Positions 50,942 through 58,311 of a stretch of 64,000 nt of DNA are shown here, in pieces. The translations under genes were made by a program, and so were the position numbers. The notes beneath the pieces are model-generated. The model did no database searches. It was not told the origin of the DNA and worked only from the letters and a program-made list of their open reading frames with translations. Source of the DNA: Micavibrio aeruginosavorus ARL-13 (lineage in GTDB: Bacteria; Pseudomonadota; Alphaproteobacteria; Micavibrionales; Micavibrionaceae); contig NC_016026.1 in assembly GCF_000226315.1 (NCBI RefSeq), forward strand, positions 1,116,001 through 1,180,000. Reading direction: 5' to 3'. Within the stretch, counting starts at the first letter, position 1, and each line of letters opens with the position of its first letter.

Positions 50942-52450
50942 TTACTCTTTCTTCGCATCCGGTTTTGGTGTTTCGGTGACCGGGTTAGCGGCGGGGGTTG
51001 CCCCTTCCAACCGTTGTTCATACAGCATGATGCCCTTCACCAGATCCAGCGCGCGGGCCAGCTGGTAATCCTCCAGCCCTTCGCTGGTGGCATCCTTGGC
51101 ATTCGGGTCGTCCTTTTTCTTCTGGGCGTCGGCTTCGGCTTTCAGGTCAGCGGACAAAGACGATTCCGCCTCATCCTTTTTCAACCCGTTATCCAGCGCA
51201 CCGCGCAGGTCAGCCTCGCCAAAGGAAGAGCCTTTTACAGTTTCCAGTTTGGCCTGTTCAATCGCAATGTCGGGTTCAATCCCGGTGGCCTGAATGGAAC
51301 GGCCAGACGGCGTGTAATACCGTGCCGTCGTCAAGCGCATGGCGCCATGACCCGGCAGCGGGATAACGGTTTGCACCGAACCCTTACCGAAGGATTTGGT
51401 TCCAACGACCAGCGCACGGCGGTGATCCTGCAACGCGCCGGATACAATTTCCGATGCGGATGCGGACCCACCGTTGATCAGGATGACAATCGGCTTGCCA
51501 TTGGCAATGTCACCCGGCGTGGCGTTGTCGCGTTTGGTGTTGGATTCATCGCGACCACGGGTGGATACGATTTCGCCCTTGTCCAGGAACAGGTCAGACA
51601 CCGAAATCGCCTGATCCAGCAAACCACCCGGGTTGTTGCGCAGGTCGAGGACGTAGCCCTTCAACTTGTCACCCGTTTTGGCTTTGATTTCTTCAACAGC
51701 GGTGCGCACACCGGTCTCGGTGTTCTGGTTGAAAGTGGTGATACGGATATAGCCCAGAGACTCATCGTAAACTTTCCAGCGAACGGATTGAATTTTGATC
51801 ACGTCACGCACAATGGTCAGTTTAATCGGTTCAGCTGCGCCTTCGCGGCGGATGGTCAATTCGATCGGCGCACCAACCTTGCCGCGCATTTTGTCGACAG
51901 ATTCATTCAGGCTGAGGCCCACAATGTTTTCGCCGTCCAGATGGGTGATGTAATCCCCAGCCAGAACGCCAGCACGGAAGGCGGGCGTATCATCAATCGG
52001 GGAGACAACCTTAACAACGCCGTTATCGGTGGTGACTTCAATGCCCAGCCCACCAAATTCGCCGCGGGTTTGAACCTGCATGTCGCCGAAATCTTTTTCA
52101 TCCAGATAATCGGAATGCGGGTCGAGGTTAGTCAACATGCCGTTAATGGCAAATTCAATCAGTTCTTCGTCCGTTTTCGGTTCAACATATTGCGCGCGCA
52201 CGCGTTCAAACACATCACCGAACAGGTTCAGTTGTTTGTATGTGTCACTGCTGTCCGGGACGGCGGTCTGCTTCGGTGCGCCCGTGCCGGCTGTGCGGTC
52301 ATCGCCGCTTGCGGGTTTTTCCTCTGTTGCTGCGGGTGCCGTTTGTGCAGGGGCGTCGGTGGACGGGGCCGTGTCCTGCGCATATGCGGGACCAGACAAA
52401 GCGAACAGCGCAAAAGCCGCAACAGACAAGGCAGACAGACGGGAGATCAT
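50942..52450 (-). CDS. ctpA: Carboxyl-terminal processing protease CtpA (S41)
   Basis: 502 residues. Signal peptide (AYAQ near 27), a PDZ domain (~115-195, YITHLDGENIVG), and the S41 catalytic domain with the Ser in GGSASASEIVSGAL and Lys in SFGKGSVQT, the Ser/Lys dyad. Cleaves periplasmic proteins from their C-terminus, often controlling peptidoglycan enzymes. C-terminal ~60 residues are Lys/Ala/Glu-rich. ATG 52450 is preferred over a longer open frame that reads back into envC. Confidence 0.93.
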   Translation of the reverse strand: MISRLSALSVAAFALFALSGPAYAQDTAPSTDAPAQTAPAATEEKPASGDDRTAGTGAPKQTAVPDSSDTYKQLNLFGDVFERVRAQYVEPKTDEELIEFAINGMLTNLDPHSDYLDEKDFGDMQVQTRGEFGGLGIEVTTDNGVVKVVSPIDDTPAFRAGVLAGDYITHLDGENIVGLSLNESVDKMRGKVGAPIELTIRREGAAEPIKLTIVRDVIKIQSVRWKVYDESLGYIRITTFNQNTETGVRTAVEEIKAKTGDKLKGYVLDLRNNPGGLLDQAISVSDLFLDKGEIVSTRGRDESNTKRDNATPGDIANGKPIVILINGGSASASEIVSGALQDHRRALVVGTKSFGKGSVQTVIPLPGHGAMRLTTARYYTPSGRSIQATGIEPDIAIEQAKLETVKGSSFGEADLRGALDNGLKKDEAESSLSADLKAEADAQKKKDDPNAKDATSEGLEDYQLARALDLVKGIMLYEQRLEGATPAANPVTETPKPDAKKE

Positions 52451-52487
52451 TGAAGCAAGGTCCTTTTCAATGTGTTTTACTTGAGTC

Positions 52488-53705
52488 TTAGCTGAGGCCC
52501 GGAATTTTTCGGGACGGATCAACAGGTTTGCCATCATGGCGTAATTCGTAATAGAGCGTGCCGGCATCGCCAGATGTGCCCATGGCGCCCACAGGCTCTC
52601 CGGCATTTAAACGGCGTCCAACCACTGTATCAATTCTGGACATTCCTGCAACCAGACTGTGGTAACCCTTCTGGTGTTCGATGATGACCATATTACCGTA
52701 ATTTTTGAATTGTCCGGTGAAGCGGACAATCCCGCCCATGGGGGCTGAAACAACGGCACCGGGGCGGGTTTTCAATTTCAAACCTTCGCTTTTGGCACCG
52801 ATATTATCGTTTTGTCCGAAATGGACCAGAATGGTGCCGCTGGCGGGCATACGCCCGTCGCCGGCCTTTGGTAAAGCACCATCATCCTTTGGGGTGTTTT
52901 TACGGAAAGGCTTTGCCGCGCTGGCTTTGGCTTGTGCCGTTCGTTGTGCGGCGGCAAGCTTCTCGGCCTGCTGGATCTTGCTCATCAAATCCTGCAGGCT
53001 TTTGGCTTCGGCGGCCATGCGTGTGACGGCTTCGGCCTGATCTTTGTAATCGCTCTGGCTCTGGCGATACAGGGTTTCGCGTTTACCAAGCAGGGTTTTC
53101 AATTTGGTCTGTTTGCCCTTCAAATCGGCGGAGGCATCCTGTGCGGCTTTGCGGTCTTTTTCCAATGACGTGCGCAAATCTTCGAGGCGGTTCAGATCGG
53201 CGGTGACCGTTTCAACGCGTGTGTTGATGGCGGGCAGGATGCCTTGCAATAACATCGCGCTCTGTGCGGTTTCCAGCGGCGCGCCGGGGCGCATGATCAA
53301 GGTTTCGGTGGGCACGCGGCGAATACGTTGCAGGGCCAGGATCAATTCCGAAATCGACCCATAATCTTTTTCCAGCCGGAATGTCAGCGCATCTTTTTCT
53401 GTCTGCAATTTTTTGATCCGCGTTTCGATTGCGGTCATGGCGCTTTCGGCGGCCTGAACTTCGGCGGTCAGCTTACTCATCTCATTGCGGGTGGATTGCA
53501 AATCCTCTTCGGCGGATTGCGCTTTTTCTTTCATCGCATCCGCGCGGGCTTCTTCCTGCTTTAAACGGGCGTTGAGTTGGTCGAGCGCTTCGGCTTTGCG
53601 TCCCGGCATGGGTGCGGTTTCACCGCGTGCGGGCAGGGGGGCCGCAGCAGACAAAAATAAAAGGACCATAACGGTCCCGGTGATGTGCGTCATAGAGCGG
53701 ATCAT
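52488..53705 (-). CDS. EnvC-like murein hydrolase activator (degenerate M23)
   Basis: 405 residues. Signal peptide, a long coiled coil (~35-260), and a LytM-like C-terminal domain (~285-400). The M23 zinc motifs are partly lost: HFGQNDNIGAKSEG keeps one His but the later HxH is EHQKGYHSLVAG and the final YYELRHDGKPVDP is present. EnvC proteins lack catalysis and activate amidases at the septum; this matches that class. Upstream of ctpA in the usual order. Confidence 0.87.
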   Translation of the reverse strand: MIRSMTHITGTVMVLLFLSAAAPLPARGETAPMPGRKAEALDQLNARLKQEEARADAMKEKAQSAEEDLQSTRNEMSKLTAEVQAAESAMTAIETRIKKLQTEKDALTFRLEKDYGSISELILALQRIRRVPTETLIMRPGAPLETAQSAMLLQGILPAINTRVETVTADLNRLEDLRTSLEKDRKAAQDASADLKGKQTKLKTLLGKRETLYRQSQSDYKDQAEAVTRMAAEAKSLQDLMSKIQQAEKLAAAQRTAQAKASAAKPFRKNTPKDDGALPKAGDGRMPASGTILVHFGQNDNIGAKSEGLKLKTRPGAVVSAPMGGIVRFTGQFKNYGNMVIIEHQKGYHSLVAGMSRIDTVVGRRLNAGEPVGAMGTSGDAGTLYYELRHDGKPVDPSRKIPGLS

Positions 53706-53723
53706 CAGGGTACTTTTTCCGGG

Positions 53724-54167
53724 TCAGGATTCCCGGTGATAGGGGTGCCCGGCGATAATCTGCTGGGCCCGATAAATTTGTTCGATCAGCATAACGCGGA
53801 CCAGCATGTGGGGCCAAGTCTGAACACCGAAAGAAAGCAGGAAATCCGCAGATTTTCGCAGTTCATCCGACAACCCGTCCGCGCCGCCGATGATGAAGCG
53901 GATTTTGGTTGTTCCCTCCGCCGACAGACCTTCCAGCTTGCGCGAGAAATCCAGACTGCGCAGGGCTTTGCCGCGCTCGTCCAGCATGATGGTGTATCCA
54001 TCCTTGCCAATCTTTTCGGAAATTTTACGGTGTTCGTCGGCGGTGGATTTGCCGTCCAGCTCGATCAGGTTGATCTTCCAGCTACACCGTTTTGCGTAAT
54101 CACCCCACAGGGCCGCAAACGGATCTTGCTTCATTCGCCCGACGGCGATGATATCGATATGGAACAT
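53724..54167 (-). CDS. rlmH: 23S rRNA (pseudouridine1915-N3)-methyltransferase RlmH
   Basis: 147 residues. SPOUT-family methyltransferase. Seen: IDIIAVGRMK at the start, FIIGGADGLSDELR near 100, and the family's C-terminal RVMLIEQIYRAQQIIAGHPYHRE. Modifies Ψ1915 in helix 69. The second Met (54167) is chosen since homologues begin MxIxIIAVG. It lies between rsfS and envC. Confidence 0.95.
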   Translation of the reverse strand: MFHIDIIAVGRMKQDPFAALWGDYAKRCSWKINLIELDGKSTADEHRKISEKIGKDGYTIMLDERGKALRSLDFSRKLEGLSAEGTTKIRFIIGGADGLSDELRKSADFLLSFGVQTWPHMLVRVMLIEQIYRAQQIIAGHPYHRES

Positions 54168-54235
54168 ATGCGCGCACACACGCCCGACAGGCGGGCTGCT
54201 TATTTTTATGGATATAACCGGCGGCTGGGTTCAGA

Positions 54236-54634
54236 TCAGCGCGCGGTGACCAGCGGGCTTGTTACGCCGCTGATTTGTGGTGTCGGTGTGGACCGCCACA
54301 TTTTTTCGATGTTGTAGAAGCTGCGAACTTCCGGGCGGAATACGTGGACGATGACATCCAGCGCATCAACAACGACCCAGTCGCCTTGCTTTTCGCCTTC
54401 CATGCGCACGTCATTGTGGCCAACACCCTTCAGACGTTCACGCAGCTTTTCGCACGCCGCGGCAACGTGGCGCGAGGAAGTCCCGGATGCGACGATCATA
54501 TAATCGGCGATCGCGGTCTGGTTACGCAGGTCGATAACTTCGATGTCCTGGATTTTGTCGCTATCCAGGGATTGAACAATCAGATCCCGCAGGGATTCCG
54601 GACTTTCTAGTCCATTTTCATAGTGCGTTAAAAT
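54236..54634 (-). CDS. rsfS: Ribosome silencing factor RsfS, probable AUU start
   Basis: RsfS binds uL14 and blocks 30S-50S joining under starvation. The family core is seen: IEVIDLRNQTAIADYMIVASGTSSRHV, then GDWVVVDALDVIVHVF and RSFYNIEKMW. The only ATG in frame is at 54499, inside that core (Met of ADYMIV), so initiation must be upstream. No ATG, GTG or TTG occurs in the 45 codons before it. A perfect AGGAGG (54646-54641) lies six bases before ATT at 54634, giving a 132-residue protein that starts (M)LTHYENGLESPESL. I infer AUU initiation; CTG at 54640 touches the Shine-Dalgarno and is less likely. Confidence 0.82.
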   Translation of the reverse strand: MLTHYENGLESPESLRDLIVQSLDSDKIQDIEVIDLRNQTAIADYMIVASGTSSRHVAAACEKLRERLKGVGHNDVRMEGEKQGDWVVVDALDVIVHVFRPEVRSFYNIEKMWRSTPTPQISGVTSPLVTAR

Positions 54635-54668
54635 GTACAGCCTCCTATGGGTTTATGTGAACAGCACC

Positions 54669-54723
54669 ATAATAAAAAACGCCCGGGCGCGCAATCGGCT
54701 CCGCGCGTTCGGGCGTTGTTTTG
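54669..54723 (-). terminator. Minus-strand terminator upstream of rsfS
   Basis: GC-rich hairpin AACGCCCG...CGGGCGTT with an inner GCGCG/CGCGC stem (54679-54719), followed on the minus strand by TTTTTTATTAT. It separates nadD and a promoter at 54828-54857 from rsfS, so it may act as attenuator or end a small RNA. Confidence 0.8.
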
Positions 54724-54821
54724 TACCATGGCACATATGTACAGCAGGGCGTTTGATGACCTTCGCAAGCGTCAGCAACCCTCCTGTTCATATAGAGATG
54801 CAAAATGTGCTTTTCTCATAC
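54672..54821 (-). ncRNA. Candidate ~150-nt small RNA or attenuated leader of rsfS
   Basis: Bounded by a promoter (54828-54857) and the terminator above. The interior can fold into a long hairpin: ACAGGAGGG near 54795 pairs with CGCCCTGCTGT near 54745, with an inner TGAC/GTCA stem. It lies in the nadD-rsfS gap. I recognise no known RNA family. Confidence 0.4.
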
Positions 54822-54827
54822 CCCCAT

Positions 54828-54857
54828 TATAAAACGGATTGGGCAGGGGGTGCAAAC
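54828..54857 (-). promoter_or_regulatory. Minus-strand sigma-70-like promoter between nadD and rsfS
   Basis: TTGCAC (54857-54852), 18 bases, perfect TATAAT (54833-54828). Predicted start near 54821. Confidence 0.6.
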
Positions 54858-54911
54858 CAAAGGTAAGATTTTGCATGATGCAATGCATTAAGTTATTGAA
54901 ATAACATACTG

Positions 54912-55529
54912 TTATTCTGTGCTATTTCGTATTTTTGTAGAGGATAGATCGACCATCCGCGTGTGTAATAAATAGAACCGGTTCCGGGGCTCCAGTGGGG
55001 CGGCGGTGGCAGAATCGGGCACGGTCCGGTTCCGTACCGGCAAACGGCGCAACGGGGCCCGTTTGACCAGATCCAGCGCCGGGGGCCGGGCCACATGGGC
55101 GGTGGCGACCAATTCCGGAATATCCCGCCAATGCCGCCAAGTATGGATGGTCTGCACAATATCAAACCCGGTCAGCAGGACAAAATCGGTCCGTTTAAAC
55201 CGGGTTTTCAGCATATCCAGCGTATCAATCGTCCGGGTCAGGCCCAGTTCACCCTCCAACCCGCACACCAGCATTTTGGGGTGCTGGGCGGTCAGGGCGC
55301 GGCAAGCGGCTATGCGTTCGGCGTAATTCATCGTGTCGCCATTAAATTTGTGGGGGTTTTGCGGTGTCACCATCCACCAGACATAATCCAGTTTCAGGGC
55401 CGCCAGCGCCACGCGCGCATTATGCACATGGCCGGCATGGGGAGGATTAAACGATCCGCCCAATAATCCAATCCGCATCCCCGCCCAGCGGGGACCGTCC
55501 AGCAAATGCGGTTCACTGATAAAGGACAT
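54912..55529 (-). CDS. nadD: Nicotinate-nucleotide adenylyltransferase
   Basis: 205 residues. Nucleotidyltransferase motif GGSFNPPHAGHVH near residues 25-37 and C-terminal DLSSTKIRN (the ISSTxIR motif). Adds AMP to nicotinate mononucleotide in NAD synthesis. The N-terminal ~18 residues before MRIGLLGG are extra; the ATG of MRIGLLGG at 55478 is a reasonable shorter start. Upstream of rsfS as in most alphaproteobacteria. Confidence 0.92.
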   Translation of the reverse strand: MSFISEPHLLDGPRWAGMRIGLLGGSFNPPHAGHVHNARVALAALKLDYVWWMVTPQNPHKFNGDTMNYAERIAACRALTAQHPKMLVCGLEGELGLTRTIDTLDMLKTRFKRTDFVLLTGFDIVQTIHTWRHWRDIPELVATAHVARPPALDLVKRAPLRRLPVRNRTVPDSATAAPLEPRNRFYLLHTRMVDLSSTKIRNSTE

Positions 55530-55597
55530 TTGCCGTCTGATTCCTGTCGTGGCCAATGATGTAGAAATTTACCGTGCGCGGGGGCCGAATACCAATG

Positions 55598-55633
55598 AAA
55601 AACGGCGCGGAATAAAACCCGCGCCGTTTAAAA
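55598..55633 (-). terminator. Terminator of the smc-atp transcript
   Basis: AAACGGCGCGG / CCGCGCCGTTT stem with AATAAAAC loop; minus-strand side followed by TTTTTC. It closes the operon that starts at smc. Confidence 0.9.
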
Positions 55634-55651
55634 AACTTGGTATCCCTGACC

Positions 55652-56143
55652 TTAGTTCATATTGGACGGCAGGGTTTTGATGGCCTGGTCAATCAGGCGG
55701 GCGTTGCCCGCATCATCCAGGCGGTTGGCAATGATTTCAGCCGTGGCTTTGACGGCCAGTTCGGACGCATAGGCGCGAATTTCGGCCTTGGCACTGTCTT
55801 CCATCCGTTTTAGACGGTCGGCCAGTTGCTTTTCCTTGCGGTCAATCATTTCGTTCAATTCGGCTTCGGCCGTTTTGCGGATTTCCGTCGCATGGTTGCG
55901 TGCGTTTGCAATGATGGTTTCGGCTTCGTTCTGGGCGTCGCGTTGCTTGCGCTGATACTGGGCCAGCAATTCCTGTGCTTCGACGCGCAGGTTTTCGGCG
56001 GTTTCAATATCCGTGCGGATTTGCGCAATCCGGCCGTCCAGCTTGCCAAGGATTGCCGTTTTCGCGGCCTTGAATACCAGCACCACAAACAGGGTGAAGG
56101 AAATCAGAACCCAGAAATTGGTATCGTGTAACAATTGTTCCAT
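55652..56143 (-). CDS. atpF: ATP synthase F0 subunit b
   Basis: 163 residues. N-terminal helix (FWVLISFTLFVVLVFKAA, residues 8-26) followed by a long charged helix with heptad pattern. Part of the peripheral stalk with b'. Eleven bases after the b' gene. Confidence 0.93.
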   Translation of the reverse strand: MEQLLHDTNFWVLISFTLFVVLVFKAAKTAILGKLDGRIAQIRTDIETAENLRVEAQELLAQYQRKQRDAQNEAETIIANARNHATEIRKTAEAELNEMIDRKEKQLADRLKRMEDSAKAEIRAYASELAVKATAEIIANRLDDAGNARLIDQAIKTLPSNMN

Positions 56144-56154
56144 TACGGTGCCCC

Positions 56155-56790
56155 TTACGCGGCTTTTGCCAGTTTGTTGACGACCGTTTTGGCCTGATCA
56201 ATGTTGGTTTCGATCCCGACCAGTTTTTGGGCGGCGGCGGCGGCAACTTCGGCGGCGATGGTGTTCATCTCGTTCATCGCGTCCTGCTTCCCGGTGTTCA
56301 GGCGGGCATCCAGGGCGGCAATTTCACGATCTGCTTTCTCAGCAGCGGCGGCCAGTGCGGTTTCAAAGTTGGCTTTGATACCGGCTTCGGTTTCCATGCT
56401 GATCCGGGCGGCTTCGGCGCGCGCGTGGTTCAGGCTGGCCTCATAGGCGGCTTGAACGGCTTCGGCTTCGTCCGTCAGGCGTTGGGCCGTGTTACGGTCA
56501 CCCGCAACATGTTCATTCCGGTTTTCAATCACGCTGGAAATCTTGGGCAGAACCCGGCGGGCGAAGACCAGATACAAAACGGCGAAGGTCAACAGCATCC
56601 AGAAAACCTGGCTGCTGAAGGATGAGGGATCGAACTGCGGCAGGCCGCCACTGCCACCGCCATGGTCTGCACCATGTGCGGCATCGGTTGCGGCAAAAAC
56701 GGTCTGGATGCCAAACATCATCGCGCATGCCAAGGCAGTTGCGGCGGTGCCCATCATCCAGATCATTTTTTCAAGCAAGGTACGTTGCAT
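56155..56790 (-). CDS. atpG: ATP synthase F0 subunit b'
   Basis: 211 residues, longer than b. An N-terminal ~60 residues includes a hydrophobic stretch (AATALACAMMFGIQTVFAA, residues 16-34) that looks like a signal segment, then the b-type helix VFWMLLTFAVLYLVFARRVLPK near 62-83 and a long amphipathic helix. b and b' pairs are a feature of alphaproteobacteria and photosynthetic bacteria. No ATP-synthase F1 genes are in the window. Confidence 0.9.
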   Translation of the reverse strand: MQRTLLEKMIWMMGTAATALACAMMFGIQTVFAATDAAHGADHGGGSGGLPQFDPSSFSSQVFWMLLTFAVLYLVFARRVLPKISSVIENRNEHVAGDRNTAQRLTDEAEAVQAAYEASLNHARAEAARISMETEAGIKANFETALAAAAEKADREIAALDARLNTGKQDAMNEMNTIAAEVAAAAAQKLVGIETNIDQAKTVVNKLAKAA

Positions 56791-56842
56791 GCCAGTTCGA
56801 TCCCTTATCAGAGTCCTTTAAACGCAGATCAATTATTCGGTA

Positions 56843-57067
56843 TTAGCCGAACAGGATGATCAGCGAGATCAGCAGTGCGAAAATCGCCAGAGCTTCGGTC
56901 AGAGCGAAGGTCAGGAAGAATTTCTTGTCCAGCAGTTCGGAAGCGCCCGGGTTACGGCCTACAGCTTCGTTGTAGGAGGAGAAGATCATGCCCAAGCCCA
57001 GACCAACACCGATAATCGGCATCAGAGCGAGTGCAGCGGCGATCAATTTTGCGGCTTCGAGTTCCAT
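56843..57067 (-). CDS. atpE: ATP synthase F0 subunit c
   Basis: 74 residues, two helices with polar loop RNPG at 38-41. Helix 1 has GVGLGLGMIFSS (tight helix packing) and helix 2 the proton-carrying Glu58 in ALTEALAIF. Glu rather than Asp as usual in alphaproteobacteria; no sodium-type Gln/Glu/Ser signature is seen. Confidence 0.95.
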   Translation of the reverse strand: MELEAAKLIAAALALMPIIGVGLGLGMIFSSYNEAVGRNPGASELLDKKFFLTFALTEALAIFALLISLIILFG

Positions 57068-57139
57068 AGTCAGGTCTTCCTTCTTCTTGGTTTCAGTTGG
57101 TTACTTGTGGTTCCATTTACCCGTTGGGTCCGCCCCATC

Positions 57140-57889
57140 TTAGTGGTGCAGATCAACGGTATCCTTCAGATAAATACAGCTCAGCACCGCGAACACATAA
57201 GCGTGGATCAACGCCACCAGCAGTTCGAATGCGGTCAGAACGGTATTAAATGCCATCGGCAGCAAGCCCGGCAGAATGCCCTTGGCACCCAGTGCGGCAA
57301 ACATCGCCACGCTGAATCCGGCAAACACTTTCAACATCAAGTGACCAGCCATCATGTTTGCGAACAAACGAACGGACAATGTCACCGGACGGATCAGGAA
57401 CGAAATCAATTCAATCGGAATGATCAGCGGGAACAGCCACAGCGGAACACCCGGCGGCACGAACAGGGAGAAGAAATGCATGCCATGACGGAATACGCCA
57501 ATCAGCAGCACAGTCAGAAACACCAGAATGGCCAGAGCGCCCGTGACGATCAGGTGGCTGGTGTACGTGAACGAATACGGGATCAGGCCCAGCAGGTTGC
57601 CCATCAACACAACGATGAACAGGGTGAAGATCAGCGGGAAATATTGACGGCCAGCGGAACCGATATTTTCGCGCACCATGTTGGCGACGAATTCATAGAC
57701 CATTTCGGCCATAGCCTGTGCCCGGCTGGGGACCAGTGCTTTGCGCTTCATGCTCATCGTCAGGAACAGAGTCGAGACGACCGCGCCAATCACCATCCAC
57801 AGGGACGCGTTGGTAAAGGACAGATCAACCCCGCCGATTTCAATCGGAATAATCGGGGTTACTACAAACTGGTGAAGCGGATCGGCCAC
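57140..57889 (-). CDS. atpB: ATP synthase F0 subunit a
   Basis: 249 residues with six or seven helices. The essential Arg lies in SVRLFANMMAGHLMLKV near 175. The final helix reads ELLVALIHAYVFAVLSCIYLKD, where most family members have Gln (LQAYVF) in the place of His. Forms the half-channels beside the c ring. Upstream gene atpI, downstream atpE. Confidence 0.94.
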   Translation of the reverse strand: MADPLHQFVVTPIIPIEIGGVDLSFTNASLWMVIGAVVSTLFLTMSMKRKALVPSRAQAMAEMVYEFVANMVRENIGSAGRQYFPLIFTLFIVVLMGNLLGLIPYSFTYTSHLIVTGALAILVFLTVLLIGVFRHGMHFFSLFVPPGVPLWLFPLIIPIELISFLIRPVTLSVRLFANMMAGHLMLKVFAGFSVAMFAALGAKGILPGLLPMAFNTVLTAFELLVALIHAYVFAVLSCIYLKDTVDLHH

Positions 57890-57933
57890 GGTTTAAACTC
57901 TCCGGTCCCATAAGGGGCTAATAGTTAGGCGAT

Positions 57934-58311
57934 TCAGTCTTTTTCCGCCGGTTTTCTAACCGTTTTTTCGTCCTGATGCAACCTTGCAAATCCAACGGCG
58001 GACCCGGCGTTCTGGGTTATACGATAAACTTCCCAAAAACCGGTGAAAATGCCAGCCAAAAGGAAGATAATCAGGAAAATGGGCTGGGTTTCCAGCCATT
58101 TATCCAAACCCCATCCAATCAGCCCCCCGGCCGCCATGCAGGTGACCAGTTCGGCCCCGGCGCGGACACCGTTGCTCATATTATCGGCATCCTTGCGGAT
58201 TCCGGCCTGGCGGGCTGATTCCGCGTCCTCCTTGGCCTTCATGTCGGCCAAGGTGTCGGACAGGGCTTTCAGCCGTTCATGGTCGGGTTCGGTGTGATTG
58301 TCGTTGCTCAC
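57934..58311 (-). CDS. atpI: AtpI/AtpZ-type F0F1 assembly protein
   Basis: 125 residues. A charged N-terminal half, then two helices (ELVTCMAAGGLIGWGLDKW and PIFLIIFLLAGIFTGFWEVYR, ~53-100). AtpI helps assemble the c ring. Start overlaps smc stop by four bases (ATGA), so expression is coupled to smc. Confidence 0.88.
   Translation of the reverse strand: MSNDNHTEPDHERLKALSDTLADMKAKEDAESARQAGIRKDADNMSNGVRAGAELVTCMAAGGLIGWGLDKWLETQPIFLIIFLLAGIFTGFWEVYRITQNAGSAVGFARLHQDEKTVRKPAEKD

Noticed and set aside
50915-52453. 512-codon + frame opposite ctpA
   Set aside because: ctpA keeps all S41 motifs; the opposite frame shows shadow composition and no ribosome site.
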